Shown here piece by piece: positions 29,145 to 39,703 of a DNA stretch of 42,070 nt. Position 1 is the stretch's first letter. Every line of letters starts with the position of its first letter. The notes under the pieces are model-generated. The model had not been told where the DNA came from and ran no database searches. It saw only the letters and a program-made list of their open reading frames with translations. Both the position numbers and the translations under genes were made by a program. Source of the stretch: Actinomycetota bacterium (lineage in GTDB: Bacteria > Actinomycetota > Actinomycetes > S36-B12); the NCBI GenBank assembly GCA_009699015.1, contig WLOY01000011.1, positions 1-42,070 of the forward strand, written 5' to 3'.

Positions 29145-29816
29145 ATGCTCGGGCGTTCGCTTCTCGTCGTTGAAGACGACTCATTGCTGCGCGAGTTGCT
29201 CGCCAGTGCCCTGGAGGCACGTGATTTCGTGGTCCACACGGCGGCGAGCATCGGCGAGGCCAAGCGCTGCGTGGCGCGTTTCGATCCCGACGGCGTGATC
29301 TTGGACATCGAACTCGGACCCGGCCCCAATGGCTTCGACTTCGCTGACATGCTGCACGAGGTCTCGCCGCAAACAGCGATCGTCTTCCTCACGAACCTCC
29401 CTGATCCCCGGTTCGCCGAGCGAGGTGCCGATGGGCTTCCCACCGGATTCGCATACTTGCGCAAGACGGCTGTGGCGAACATCGACTCCCTCGTGGAGGC
29501 ACTTGATGACGCCATGCGTGGCGGGGACCTGACGCGTCACCGACACGACCAGGACAAGGGCCGACCGCTGGCATCCTTGACCCAAAAGCAGATCGACGTC
29601 ATGTACCTTGCGGCTGACGGAAAGACGAATGCTCAGATTGCGGCCGATCGCGAGATCAGCGTGAAGGCGGTGGAGGATATTCTCAGCCGAGCAGCGTCCG
29701 CGCTGGGCATCGATGCCGCGCCGGATGGCAACGTGAGGGTTGCGGCCGTGCGGAAGTTCCTCGAGGGCATCGGCGCCCCCGCCTCGATAGAGCGCGACAG
29801 TCGTGCAGTGAAGTGA
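29145..29816 (+). CDS. NarL/LuxR-type response regulator
   Basis: Receiver LLVVEDDSLLRELL...GVILDIELGPGPNGFD...IVFLTNLPDP...AYLRKTA; C-terminal HTH LTQKQIDVMYLAADGKTNAQIAADREISVKAVEDILSRAASALGI. Confidence 0.9.
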   Translation: MLGRSLLVVEDDSLLRELLASALEARDFVVHTAASIGEAKRCVARFDPDGVILDIELGPGPNGFDFADMLHEVSPQTAIVFLTNLPDPRFAERGADGLPTGFAYLRKTAVANIDSLVEALDDAMRGGDLTRHRHDQDKGRPLASLTQKQIDVMYLAADGKTNAQIAADREISVKAVEDILSRAASALGIDAAPDGNVRVAAVRKFLEGIGAPASIERDSRAVK

Positions 29817-29858
29817 TGCGGGCGAAGTGATGCGGGCGAAGTGATGCGGGCGAAGTGG
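29810..29858 (+). repeat. 14-nt tandem repeat, three full copies plus a partial, forming overlapping mini-cistrons
   Basis: GAAGTGATGCGGGC at 29810, 29824 and 29838, then GAAGTGG. Confidence 0.95.
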
Positions 29859-30953
29859 CAGAGCATGGCTGCGAGGTCGCAGGCGCCGCAAATGTGGGAG
29901 CGACTGGGTTACGCCTCCACTCTGAGCCAGTCGGTCGCCCTCTGGTACTTCCCGGTGAGCCTCGCCGGCCCGCTGTTCATTGACCGCGTGAGATTCGGTG
30001 GGTCCTGGACGGCGTGGATCGCGATATCGGTGGGCGCGCAACTGGTGCTCATGGCCAGCTTCGACATCTGTCGTCGCGTGATCCACCGGCCGGGGAGGCC
30101 GGAATCGCAGCCTGCCCTCACGCTCGTGGCGATTCTCTCTGCGACGTTCATTCGAGGCGCTGCCCTCGGGCTCTTGGTGATGTGGTTCGGATTCTCAACG
30201 AACATGGAACTCGGATACCGTCTCGTCGCCGGGCTGATGGCCGCGACGATGGTCATCATCGTCGCCCTCGTCTTCAGCGCGAGGGAGCGCCATCGTGATC
30301 TCGTCGGGCGGCTTGACCGCGAGCGGGCAGCCCTCGTGGACCTTGACATCTCGATGCAGGGGCGGCTCGCCGAGATCTCCCGGGGTATCACAACGCTCGT
30401 CACGCTGAAGGTCGAGCCGCTGCTCGACGACCTCGATTCGGCATTGAGCGAGGTTGGGGAGGGCGCCGCTATCGACCATAGCCTGCAGTCGCTGCGGCGT
30501 CTCGTCGACGACGAATTGCGCCCGCTCAGCCACCAGTTGGGCATTGAGAGGGTCGACCTAGACGTGCTGGCCGTCCCCGTGCGGCTGCGAACCGGTGACC
30601 TCGCACATGTTCGACCGGGCGACCGCTACCCCGACTCGGACGCGGTCTTCTGCTTGAAGGCCTCTCGCGGCGAGGAGTTCGTCGCCGGCCCGGATGGGGT
30701 GCTCGTGCGCGAGTACGACATCGTGCTCGCGCCAGCGGCCGTTGAGCGTCAGCAGCCGTTTAGCTGTCCGTCGCAGAAGGCGGACGTACCGGCGAACCCG
30801 ATCACGACGACCGCGAGTGGGATGAGCGGGAGCAGTGCTGAGAGAACCCTGAGCAGCCTGCCACCGCCGTCGTGCCTGCGGGTGATGCCCCAGGCGATCC
30901 AGGTGATCGGCACGGTGAGCACGCAGGTGAGGAGGAACGCCCACATGCCATAG
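29844..30953 (+). CDS. Membrane protein with coiled-coil/DHp-like region; partner of the response regulator
   Basis: Four or more TM segments, then a cytoplasmic helix region (ARERHRDLVGRLDRERAALVDLD...RRLVDDELRPLSHQLGI). C-terminal ~70 codons are antisense to another gene, so the true end is uncertain. Confidence 0.65.
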   Translation: MRAKWQSMAARSQAPQMWERLGYASTLSQSVALWYFPVSLAGPLFIDRVRFGGSWTAWIAISVGAQLVLMASFDICRRVIHRPGRPESQPALTLVAILSATFIRGAALGLLVMWFGFSTNMELGYRLVAGLMAATMVIIVALVFSARERHRDLVGRLDRERAALVDLDISMQGRLAEISRGITTLVTLKVEPLLDDLDSALSEVGEGAAIDHSLQSLRRLVDDELRPLSHQLGIERVDLDVLAVPVRLRTGDLAHVRPGDRYPDSDAVFCLKASRGEEFVAGPDGVLVREYDIVLAPAAVERQQPFSCPSQKADVPANPITTTASGMSGSSAERTLSSLPPPSCLRVMPQAIQVIGTVSTQVRRNAHMP

Positions 30954-31117
30954 AAGGCCATCCAGACCCAGACCGACGTGTTGTCGGTGCCCGAGTCGAA
31001 CATCATGACGGACATGAGCACCGGCACGGCGGCGAGAACGGCTACCACCAGCCAGATGACAGTCGCGAGGACCGGGATGAGTGGGCCGCGTGCGGGGTTG
31101 AGCTGCTCTTGGGTCAT
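30749..31117 (-). CDS. Small multi-pass membrane protein, hypothetical
   Basis: 122 aa, three hydrophobic segments, independent start and stop. Confidence 0.7.
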   Translation of the reverse strand: MTQEQLNPARGPLIPVLATVIWLVVAVLAAVPVLMSVMMFDSGTDNTSVWVWMAFYGMWAFLLTCVLTVPITWIAWGITRRHDGGGRLLRVLSALLPLIPLAVVVIGFAGTSAFCDGQLNGC

Positions 31118-31232
31118 GGCCGAAGGCTAGCGGGCCGATTCGGGACCGTCTTGTGAACGTGTGAGGACCTCTGACCCTTGGGCGGGTGCCTCGCCGATGT
31201 TCGAATGATTCGACAGGCGGACGGGGGAGCCG

Positions 31233-33002
31233 ATGGCGGCGCGGGTGATCGGCAAGTCGACGGCAGTTGCGTCATCGTCGAACCTGCCCGACTACGAGCG
31301 CGGGCGAGCGTCCTTCACCTGGGCGGACGCGCGCCGGTCGCTGAGCGGCGTGAACATCGCGCACGCGGCGGTCGATCGGCACGTGGATGAGGGTCGCGGC
31401 GACGTCGTCGCACTGCGATTCGTCTCCGAGCTTGCCCCGCCCCGCGAGCTCTCCTTCGCAGCGCTCGCGCTGGAGAGCAACCGGTTCGCGAATGCCCTTG
31501 AGGGGCTTGGCGTAAAGCCGGGTGATCTCGTGTTCGCGCTGAGCGGCCGGCTGCCAGAGCTGTACATCGCGATGATCGGCGCTCTCAAGGCACGGTGCGT
31601 CGTTGCCCCGCTCTTCTCGGCATTCGGCCCGGACCCGGTCCGCCAGCGGCTGCGGGCGGGCAACGGCCGGGTGCTCGTCACCACGGCTGCGGCATACCGG
31701 CAGAAGGTTGCGCCGGTCCGCGACGACCTGCCGGACCTCGAGCACGTCCTCCTCATCGGCGACGATGCGTCGAGCGTCGATGGCCCGGGGGTTCAGGCGC
31801 TTGCGCGGCTCATGGCCCGGGCATCGACCGAGTACTCGATCGCTCCGACAGGTGCGGAGGACCCGGCATTCGTCCACTTCACGAGCGGCACCACCGGGAT
31901 GCCCAAGGGCGCCGTGCATGTGCATGACGCAGTCGTGGCCCACGAGGCGACCGGCCGATTCGCGCTCGACCTTCGCGAGGGCGACGTGTTCTGGTGCACC
32001 GCCGACCCGGGCTGGGTGACAGGCACGTCGTATGGCCTCGTCTCCCCGCTCGCCTGCGGCGTCACCTGCATCGTCGACGAGGCCGAGTTCGATGCCGTGC
32101 GCTGGTACTCGATCCTCGAGCAGGAGCGGGTGAGCGTCTGGTACACCGCCCCGACTGCACTGCGGATGCTCATGAAGGCGGGCGCGGAGCCGCTCGCCGG
32201 GCGCGAGCTATCGAGCCTGCGCCACATCGCGAGCGTCGGGGAGCCACTGAACCCGGAGGTGGTGGCCTGGGGCGAGGAAGCGCTGGGGAAGCCGATCCAT
32301 GACACCTGGTGGCAGACGGAGACCGGCGCGATCATGGTGGCGAACTACGCGAGCATGCCCATCCGGCCCGGGTCGATGGGCCGGCCGGTGCCGGGCATCG
32401 AGGTGGGGATCGTCCGAAGGGATGCGTCCGGTGAGCGAGTGCTCGATTCGCAGGGCAATCCCGTCCTCGTGGCCGGTCCGGGCGAAGAGGGCGAGCTCGC
32501 CATCCGGACCCCGTGGCCGTCGATGATGCGTGCGTACCTGAACGCGCCCGAACGCTATGCCTCATGCTTCGCCGGCGGATGGTACTTGTCGGGAGACCTA
32601 GCCCGGATCGATGCCGACAGCTACGTCTGGTTCGTCGGACGCGGCGACGATGTCATCAAGTCAGCGGGCCACCTCATCGGCCCGTTCGAGGTGGAAAGTG
32701 CCCTCATGGAGCACCCGGCCGTCGTCGAGGCGGCGGTCATCGGCGTCCCGGACCCGGTGGTGGGGGAGCGGGTGGAGGCGTTCGTCGTCCTCGGCCCCGG
32801 GTTCGAGCCAGGCGAGGGCCTGAGCCGCGACCTCATGGCGTTCGCCCGCAGGCGGCTCGGCTCGGCCGTGGCCCCGAGGAGGATCGCCTGCGAGCAGGCG
32901 CTTCCCCATACGCAGAGCGGCAAGATCATGCGCAGGGTGCTTCGGGCCCGAGCCCAGGGCCTGCCGGAGGGCGACCTCTCCACGCTCGGGGCGTCGCGAT
33001 GA
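31233..33002 (+). CDS. acsA: Acetyl-CoA synthetase (AMP-forming), AcsA-like
   Basis: [78 protein letters not shown] motifs. Confidence 0.9.
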   Translation: MAARVIGKSTAVASSSNLPDYERGRASFTWADARRSLSGVNIAHAAVDRHVDEGRGDVVALRFVSELAPPRELSFAALALESNRFANALEGLGVKPGDLVFALSGRLPELYIAMIGALKARCVVAPLFSAFGPDPVRQRLRAGNGRVLVTTAAAYRQKVAPVRDDLPDLEHVLLIGDDASSVDGPGVQALARLMARASTEYSIAPTGAEDPAFVHFTSGTTGMPKGAVHVHDAVVAHEATGRFALDLREGDVFWCTADPGWVTGTSYGLVSPLACGVTCIVDEAEFDAVRWYSILEQERVSVWYTAPTALRMLMKAGAEPLAGRELSSLRHIASVGEPLNPEVVAWGEEALGKPIHDTWWQTETGAIMVANYASMPIRPGSMGRPVPGIEVGIVRRDASGERVLDSQGNPVLVAGPGEEGELAIRTPWPSMMRAYLNAPERYASCFAGGWYLSGDLARIDADSYVWFVGRGDDVIKSAGHLIGPFEVESALMEHPAVVEAAVIGVPDPVVGERVEAFVVLGPGFEPGEGLSRDLMAFARRRLGSAVAPRRIACEQALPHTQSGKIMRRVLRARAQGLPEGDLSTLGASR

Positions 33003-34072
33003 GCGCGCGGCAATCGCGTCGGGCATCGAGCGGGGCAGCGAACGGGGCAGCGAACGGGGCAGCGAACGGGGCAGTGGACCCGGCAGCAAGCGGGGCAGCG
33101 CACGAGGCATCGTCACCGGATCTCACGGCTCTCTATCGGACGATGCTGCGCATCCGCCGATTCGAGGAGCGATGCGCGGAGCTCTACTCCGCGGAGCGGA
33201 TCCGCGGCTTCGTCCACCTCTACATAGGGGAGGAGGCGGTCGCGACCGGCGTGCTCGATCAGGTGCTCCCGGACGAGGCGGTCGTGACGACCTACCGCGA
33301 CCACGGCCACGCCCTCGCGAGGGGCGTGCCGATGAACGAGGTGATGGCGGAGATGCACGGCCGAGTCGAGGGCGTCTGCCGGGGCCGGGGCGGGTCGATG
33401 CACCTGTTCCACGCGCCGACGCGGCTCTACGGCGGCAATGCGATCGTCGGCGGCGGACTCCCGCTGGCGGTTGGGCTCGCCCTCGCCGACCGGATGCTCG
33501 GACGGACGAGGGCGACGGTGTGCTTCTTCGGCGAGGGCGCGATGGCAGAGGGGGCCTTCCACGAGTCGATGAACCTCGCCGCGCTCTGGCGGCTGCCGGT
33601 CCTCTTCGTATGCGAGAACAACGGCTACGCCATGGGCACGGCCCTGGAGCGATCCCAGTCTGAGACGAACCTCGCGCTGAAGGCAGCCGCCTACGGGATC
33701 CCCGCCTGGACATGCGACGGCATGGACGTCGAGGCCGTCCGGGGTGCAGCTGCGCGCGCACTCGCGCTCGTCCGTGACGGCGGCGGGCCGATGTTCCTCG
33801 AGGCCCGGACCTACCGGTTCCGCGCCCATTCGATGTACGACTCCGACCGCTACCGCGACAGGGCCGAGATCGACCGGTGGAAGCTTCGAGACCCGTTGGT
33901 GCTCCTTGCCGGTCGGCTCGATGACGTCGACCTCGAGGCCATCGACTCGGAGGTGGCGCGGGAGGTCGAAGAGGCCGTCGCGTTCGCCGATGCCGGTCAT
34001 GACGAACCAGTCTCGGAGCTCACCCGCTATGTCACGAGCGAGCCGATCACCAGCGCCGGAGCGCCCCGGTGA
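32999..34072 (+). CDS. 2-oxoacid (pyruvate/acetoin) dehydrogenase E1 alpha, TPP-dependent
   Basis: [89 protein letters not shown] overlap with acsA. Confidence 0.93.
   Translation: MSARQSRRASSGAANGAANGAANGAVDPAASGAAHEASSPDLTALYRTMLRIRRFEERCAELYSAERIRGFVHLYIGEEAVATGVLDQVLPDEAVVTTYRDHGHALARGVPMNEVMAEMHGRVEGVCRGRGGSMHLFHAPTRLYGGNAIVGGGLPLAVGLALADRMLGRTRATVCFFGEGAMAEGAFHESMNLAALWRLPVLFVCENNGYAMGTALERSQSETNLALKAAAYGIPAWTCDGMDVEAVRGAAARALALVRDGGGPMFLEARTYRFRAHSMYDSDRYRDRAEIDRWKLRDPLVLLAGRLDDVDLEAIDSEVAREVEEAVAFADAGHDEPVSELTRYVTSEPITSAGAPR
33031..33114 (+). repeat. In-frame 12-nt minisatellite near the E1 alpha N-terminus
   Basis: Units CGGGGCAGCGAA x3, then degenerate units (CGGGGCAGTGGA, CCCGGCAGCAAG, CGGGGCAGCGCA, CGAGGCATCGTC); encodes [28 protein letters not shown]. 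Confidence 0.9.
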
Positions 34073-35103
34073 GCCGGCAGCAGACCCGCGCCCGGGTGGC
34101 CGCCGAGCAGCCGGTCGTCACCTACCGGGAGGCCGTTCGCGAGGGGATTCGCGACGCGATGCGCCGTGACGACCGGGTCTTCCTCATGGGCGAGGACGTC
34201 GGGCGCTACGGCGGCGGCTTCGGGGTGAGCATGGGCCTGCTCGAGGAGTTCGGCGAGGAGCGGATCCGCGACACCCCGCTGTCCGAGGGAGGGTTCGTCG
34301 GTGCCGGCATCGGCGCAGCGCTCGGGGGAATGCGGCCGATCGTCGAGATCATGACCGTGAACTTCTCGCTGCTCGCCCTCGACCAGATCCTCAACTCGGC
34401 GGCCACGTTGCTCCACATGAGCGGCGGGCAGTTCAACGTCCCGCTCGTGATCCGGATGGCGACGGGCGGCGGCCGGCAGCTCGCCGCGCAGCACTCGCGC
34501 TCACTCGAAGGGTTCTATGCCCATATTCCCGGCCTTCGGGTGCTCGCCCCGGCAACGGTGGCCGACGCTCGGGGCATGCTGTGGACCGCCCTCGAGGATC
34601 CCGACCCGGTCGTCATATTCGAGCACGGCTCGCTCTACAACATGAGCGGCGGGCTGCCCGCGGACTCCTGGGCGGTCGGGATCGACCGCGCCATGGTGAG
34701 TCGCCCCGGGGAGCATGTCACCCTCGTCACGCATGGCGGGAGCCTCCGGCTCTGCCTGGAGGCGGCGGAAGCACTTGCGGCGGAAGGCATCTTGGCGGAG
34801 GTCATCGACCTGCGATCCCTTCGCCCGCTTGATGACGCGACAGTCTTCGAGTCTGTAGCCCGGACCCATCGCGCACTCGTCGTCGATGAGGCCTGGCGGA
34901 CGTGCGGCCTCTCGGCGGAGGTCGCCGCCCGTATCGGGGAGGAGTGCTTCTACGACCTCGATGCCCCGGTCGGCCGGGTCGCCGCAGTCGAGGTGCCGGT
35001 CCCGTACCCGAGGCACCTCGAGCAGGCGGCCCTGCCGAGCGCCGAGCGGATAGCTGCGGCTGCGCGCCGGCTCCTCTCCGGATCGGAGGCAGCGCGTGCC
35101 TGA
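34069..35103 (+). CDS. 2-oxoacid dehydrogenase E1 beta
   Basis: [40 protein letters not shown]...[25 protein letters not shown] overlap with E1 alpha. Confidence 0.93.
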   Translation: MSRQQTRARVAAEQPVVTYREAVREGIRDAMRRDDRVFLMGEDVGRYGGGFGVSMGLLEEFGEERIRDTPLSEGGFVGAGIGAALGGMRPIVEIMTVNFSLLALDQILNSAATLLHMSGGQFNVPLVIRMATGGGRQLAAQHSRSLEGFYAHIPGLRVLAPATVADARGMLWTALEDPDPVVIFEHGSLYNMSGGLPADSWAVGIDRAMVSRPGEHVTLVTHGGSLRLCLEAAEALAAEGILAEVIDLRSLRPLDDATVFESVARTHRALVVDEAWRTCGLSAEVAARIGEECFYDLDAPVGRVAAVEVPVPYPRHLEQAALPSAERIAAAARRLLSGSEAARA

Positions 35104-36256
35104 GTTCACGATGCCATCCCTTGGCGCCGACATGACCGAGGGCACCCTCCTCGAGTGGCACATGCATCCCGGCGACGTCGTGCACCGGGGTGACATCGTC
35201 GCGGTCGTCGACACCGAGAAGTCGGCCATCGACATTGAGGTCTTCGAGGACGGACGGGTCGAGCGGTTGCTCGTCGAGGAGGGGACGAAAGTTCCCGTCG
35301 GCACTCCGATCGCGATGCTCGGGCCGGTGACGGCCGGCGCGGGCTCGCAGCCGAAGGCCGCCCCCGCGCGGCGGGCCAGTCCCGGCCCCCGCGTTTCCGC
35401 ATCACCCCTCGCGCGGCGACGGGCGCAGGAGCTCGGGGTCGACCTCGAGGTCGTGCGCGACAACGGCTCACCGGGGGTCGTCACCGTCGCCGACGTCGAG
35501 CGGGCGGCGCATCCGGAGCCGGCGGCGGCGCGTCCGAAAGAGCCGCAGCGAGAGTCACGGCCCGAACCGCCGTCAGCGCCAACCGCAGATCGTGCTGCGA
35601 GCATGCGTGCGGCTATCGGAGCTCTCATGGCGCGCTCGAAGCGCGAGATCCCGCACTACTACCTCGAGAGCGTCATCGACCTGCACGGCGTTCTTGCCTG
35701 GCTCGCCGACCTGAATGCGGGGCGCGCGCTCGCCGACCGCATCCTTCCGGCCGCGGTCCTGCTGAAGGGCGCGGCCCTCGCCGCCCGCGAAGTGCCGGGC
35801 ATGAACGGGTTCTACCGCGATGGCGCGTTCGAGCAGCAGGAGCACGTTCACCTCGGGGTCGCGGTGTCGCTGCGCGGGGGCGGGCTCATCGCTCCGGCGC
35901 TCCATGACGCGGACCGGTTGCCGCTCGCCGATCTCATGGCGGGGATGAAGGATCTCGTCACCCGGGCGAGGACCGGCCGCCTGCGCGCATCGGAGATGTC
36001 GGACCCGACGATCACCGTCACGAGCCTCGGTGAGCAGGGAGCAGAGCTCGTCCACGGCGTGATCTACCCGCCCCAGGTCGCGCTCGTCGGATTCGGCCGG
36101 ATCGTCGAGCGCCCCTGGGCCGTCGACGGCATGCTCGCCGTGCGTCCGACCGTCACCGTCACCCTCGCAGCGGACCACCGGGTGAGCGACGGCCATCAGG
36201 GCGGACTCCTCCTCGCGGCCATCGAGGACCGCCTGAAGCGGCCGGAGGAGCTGTGA
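35096..36256 (+). CDS. Dihydrolipoamide acyltransferase (E2)
   Basis: Lipoyl domain [49 protein letters not shown]3-binding-like segment [22 protein letters not shown]; catalytic [16 protein letters not shown] start overlaps E1 beta stop. Confidence 0.93.
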   Translation: MPEFTMPSLGADMTEGTLLEWHMHPGDVVHRGDIVAVVDTEKSAIDIEVFEDGRVERLLVEEGTKVPVGTPIAMLGPVTAGAGSQPKAAPARRASPGPRVSASPLARRRAQELGVDLEVVRDNGSPGVVTVADVERAAHPEPAAARPKEPQRESRPEPPSAPTADRAASMRAAIGALMARSKREIPHYYLESVIDLHGVLAWLADLNAGRALADRILPAAVLLKGAALAAREVPGMNGFYRDGAFEQQEHVHLGVAVSLRGGGLIAPALHDADRLPLADLMAGMKDLVTRARTGRLRASEMSDPTITVTSLGEQGAELVHGVIYPPQVALVGFGRIVERPWAVDGMLAVRPTVTVTLAADHRVSDGHQGGLLLAAIEDRLKRPEEL

Positions 36257-36498
36257 ACTTCGAGGAGATCCTTGAGCTCGTCCGCGACCGGGTCCGGCAG
36301 GTGGCACCCGAGGTCGAGGCATCGAAGCTCGATGCGGACGTCGACCTGCGGCGATGCGCCGACCTCGACTCACTGGACTTCCAGACCCTCGTCGAGCTGA
36401 TCGCGGCCGCGACCGGCGTCGAGGTGCCGGAACGCGACTACCCGCAGGTGCGGAGCCTGCGGGGGATGGCCGAGTACGTGTGCGCCCGGGCGGGCTGA
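36253..36498 (+). CDS. Acyl carrier protein
   Basis: 81 aa with phosphopantetheine-site motif [29 protein letters not shown] overlap with E2. Confidence 0.88.
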   Translation: MNFEEILELVRDRVRQVAPEVEASKLDADVDLRRCADLDSLDFQTLVELIAAATGVEVPERDYPQVRSLRGMAEYVCARAG

Positions 36499-38867
36499 TG
36501 GCGATGAGAGGAGTGGCGGGGATGACGGAATCGGTGGTCTGGCTGCATGACCTAGGACGCGGCAGCGTTGATGTCGCGGGGGGCAAGGGAGCGAATCTCG
36601 GCGAGCTCGTGAACGCCGGGCTGCCCGTGCCGCCGGCGTTCGTCATCACGGCGCAGGCATTTCTCGCCGCCCTCGACGAGGCGGGCGTGCGCGGGCAACT
36701 CAGTGCCGCGTGCGATCCGGAAGAGGCGGGCGATCCAGCGCGGCTGGCGCACGCGACCGAGCAGGCGCAGGGGCTCATCCAGCGAGTGCCCGTGCCCGAG
36801 ACGCTTCGCGCCGCGATCCTCGAGGCCTATCGGGGGCTCGGCGATGGCGTCTCAGTGGCGGTCAGATCCTCCGCCACGGCCGAGGACACCAAGGACACCT
36901 CATTCGCGGGGATGAACTCGACCTTCACGAACATCCTCGGCGACGACGCGCTCATCGAAGCGGTGCGCCGGTGCTGGGCCTCGCTCTACACCCCCCGCGT
37001 GCTCTCCTACCGGGCCAGTCGCGAGCTCACGGGCGAGCCGGCGATCGCCGTGATCGTCCAGCTGATGGTCGACTCGGAGCGCTCGGGAGTCATGTTCACA
37101 GCCGACCCGTCGACGGCGAACCTCTCGAGGATCGTCATCGAGGCGGCCTTCGGCCTAGGCGAGGCGGTCGTGTCAGGCGCGGTCGAGCCTGACACGTACG
37201 TGGTCGACAGGGCGGGGCCGCGCATGGCCTCGGTTCGGGTGGGGATCAAGGGATTCGAGATCGTCCGCGGTGATGACGGCTCCGACCTGCGAAGGGAGCT
37301 GACGCCTGAGCGCGCCGGCCAGCGGGTGCTCTCCGATGACGAGGTCCTCGACCTCGCGCGGACGGGCCTGCGCATCCACGAGCATTACGGCGAGCCGCAG
37401 GACATCGAGTGGGCGGTCGCATCGGGGCGCTGGTACGTGCTCCAGTCACGTCCGATCACCACGCTCGCGCAGTCGCCCATCTCGGCAGGCGTGGCCCCGG
37501 ATGCCGAGCAGGGGCCCGCCTCCTCCAGTGAGGCGGAAGCCGGACCCGTCCTCCTCACCGGCCAGGCCGCCTCGCCCGGCATGGCCTCCGGGAGGGTGCG
37601 GATCCTCCGGTCGCCCAAGGAGGGCGGCAGCCTCGTCCAGGGCGAGATCCTCGTCGCGACGATGACGAGTCCCGACTGGGTCCCGGCCATCCGTCGGGCG
37701 GGAGCGCTCGTGACCGATGGCGGGGGCATGACCTGTCACGCCGCGATCGTCTCGCGAGAGCTCGGGGTTCCCTGCATCGTCGGCACGCGCTCCGCGACGT
37801 CCGTCCTCCACGACGGCCAGGTCGTCACCGTTGACGCGACTGCGGGCCGTGTCGTCGCGGGGGCTATTGCCGCGCCATCCGCGACGTCGGCGACCACGAC
37901 GGCGGTTCGATCCGAGCCCGTCGCATCGGGGCCGGAGGCCCTGGCCACCCAGGTCTACGTGAACCTCGCGATGGCCGAGCACGCGGAGGCCGTCGCTGCC
38001 CAGCCGGTCGACGGTGTCGGGCTGCTGCGCGCCGAGTTCATGGTGACCGACGCGCTCGACGGCATGCATCCCCGCGAGCTGCTGGCCCGCGGGGGCCGTC
38101 AGGTGTTCATCGACGCCATGGCGGGGTCGCTCCTGCGGATCACGACGGCATTCATGCCACGTCCGGTCATCTACCGCAGTATCGACTTTCGTACCAACGA
38201 GTTTCGTGGACTCGTCGGGGGCGATCGGTTCGAGCCCAAGGAGGAGAACCCGATGATCGGCTATCGCGGTGCCTACCGGTACGTGCGCGAGCCGGACCTC
38301 TTCGGCCTCGAGCTCGAGGTGCTCGCGCGCGTGCGCGAGCAGACGCCGAACCTGCACCTGATGATCCCGTTCGTGCGAACCCTGTGGGAGCTAGAGGCGT
38401 GCCTCGAGCTCGTCGATGCGAGCCCGCTCGGCAGCCAGCGCGGCCTGCTGCGCTGGGTCATGGCGGAGGTGCCGTCGGTCGTCTACCGGATTCCGGAGTA
38501 CGCGGCGCTCGGCATCGACGGGGTGTCAATCGGGTCGAATGACCTCACGCAGCTCATGCTCGGGGTCGACCGTGACTCCGAGGTGTGCGCCGACCTCTTC
38601 GACGAATCCGATGCCGCGGTGCTCGACGCTATCCGACGGATCATCGAGGCGAGCGCTGCTGCCGGCATCACCTCATCGCTGTGCGGGCAGGCGCCGTCGA
38701 ACAGGCCCGCCTTCGCGGAGTACCTCGTTCGGTATGGCATCACCTCGATCTCGGTGAACGCCGACGCCGTCGACCGGGCGCGAGGATCCATCGCGGCGGC
38801 CGAACGCCGCCTGCTCGTCGATGCTGCACGCCGCACCACGAGCCAAGGAAACGGAGAACTCCCATGA
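36498..38867 (+). CDS. ppsA: Phosphoenolpyruvate synthase
   Basis: [110 protein letters not shown] overlap with ACP. Confidence 0.95.
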   Translation: MAMRGVAGMTESVVWLHDLGRGSVDVAGGKGANLGELVNAGLPVPPAFVITAQAFLAALDEAGVRGQLSAACDPEEAGDPARLAHATEQAQGLIQRVPVPETLRAAILEAYRGLGDGVSVAVRSSATAEDTKDTSFAGMNSTFTNILGDDALIEAVRRCWASLYTPRVLSYRASRELTGEPAIAVIVQLMVDSERSGVMFTADPSTANLSRIVIEAAFGLGEAVVSGAVEPDTYVVDRAGPRMASVRVGIKGFEIVRGDDGSDLRRELTPERAGQRVLSDDEVLDLARTGLRIHEHYGEPQDIEWAVASGRWYVLQSRPITTLAQSPISAGVAPDAEQGPASSSEAEAGPVLLTGQAASPGMASGRVRILRSPKEGGSLVQGEILVATMTSPDWVPAIRRAGALVTDGGGMTCHAAIVSRELGVPCIVGTRSATSVLHDGQVVTVDATAGRVVAGAIAAPSATSATTTAVRSEPVASGPEALATQVYVNLAMAEHAEAVAAQPVDGVGLLRAEFMVTDALDGMHPRELLARGGRQVFIDAMAGSLLRITTAFMPRPVIYRSIDFRTNEFRGLVGGDRFEPKEENPMIGYRGAYRYVREPDLFGLELEVLARVREQTPNLHLMIPFVRTLWELEACLELVDASPLGSQRGLLRWVMAEVPSVVYRIPEYAALGIDGVSIGSNDLTQLMLGVDRDSEVCADLFDESDAAVLDAIRRIIEASAAAGITSSLCGQAPSNRPAFAEYLVRYGITSISVNADAVDRARGSIAAAERRLLVDAARRTTSQGNGELP

Positions 38868-39307
38868 AGCGCCTGATCGCGATCGTCGCCCTGTGCTTGG
38901 GCGGACTGCTCGTCGCCACCGGTTGTTCCGGTTCGACGGAGGTGCTCGCGCCCTCTGCCGGCTCGGCCACGGCCCCGGCCCCGGCCTCGGCTGAGGGCAG
39001 TGTCACGCCGCTCATCACGCCGGAGCCGGCGACGGCCCCGAGCACGGACCGCGGCGACTTCGCGTCGCTCATCCGGGAGTTCTCGGACGACGGCGACGAG
39101 GCGACGGACCAGGACCTGTGGGATCTCGGGGTCACCATCTGCGAACTGTTCGACAGCGGCGGGACCTTTGGCGATGTCTTGACGCTCACTGACGAGCAGG
39201 CATTCTCACCGGAGTTCGCCATTGCGATCGCTATCGGCTCCACCGCCTACATCTGCCCGGAGCACGACGCCCAGATCAGCAAGGAAATAGACGAATACCT
39301 AACCTGA
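38864..39307 (+). CDS. DUF732-like lipoprotein
   Basis: Lipobox ATGCSG; C-terminal [25 protein letters not shown]...[18 protein letters not shown] overlap with ppsA. Confidence 0.8.
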   Translation: MKRLIAIVALCLGGLLVATGCSGSTEVLAPSAGSATAPAPASAEGSVTPLITPEPATAPSTDRGDFASLIREFSDDGDEATDQDLWDLGVTICELFDSGGTFGDVLTLTDEQAFSPEFAIAIAIGSTAYICPEHDAQISKEIDEYLT

Positions 39308-39316
39308 CCCCGCCGT

Positions 39317-39456
39317 CACCCCTGTCATTTCGTTCAGTATGCGGCGACCACCCCCAGTCGTTTCGTCCAGTATCCGGCGGCTCCACCCCCCTCGTCGTTT
39401 CGTCCGGTATCCGGCGGCTCCACCCCCAGTCGTTTCGTCCAGTATCCGGCGCTACT
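39317..39456. repeat. Degenerate ~35-bp direct-repeat cluster (4 copies)
   Basis: Consensus CACCCCCAGTCGTTTCGTCCAGTATCCGGCGGCTC; TTTCGT cores at 39328, 39361, 39398 and 39433. Confidence 0.9.
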
Positions 39457-39703
39457 GACCAGGATTCTCGTCATTCGGTCCCGATCCGGGTCATGTCATC
39501 CAAGGGGGCTGACGCCTTCGTGATGAGTCGGTGGCCAGTCATCGGCGCCCATTGAGCGCCAGTGACCCATAGCGTCGAAGACGTCGATCGAGTCTTGAAT
39601 CGATTGAGGTGAAGGATGAGCCTTGTTCATGTTGTGCCCAGGAATGGTGGAGCAGGCGACACCGCGCATGGGTTGATGATCCCTATCCATGCGGGGCCAG
39701 CGC

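Noticed and set aside
39317-39456. CRISPR array
   Set aside because: Repeat units abut with irregular period and diverged sequence, there are no unique spacers, and there are no cas genes nearby.
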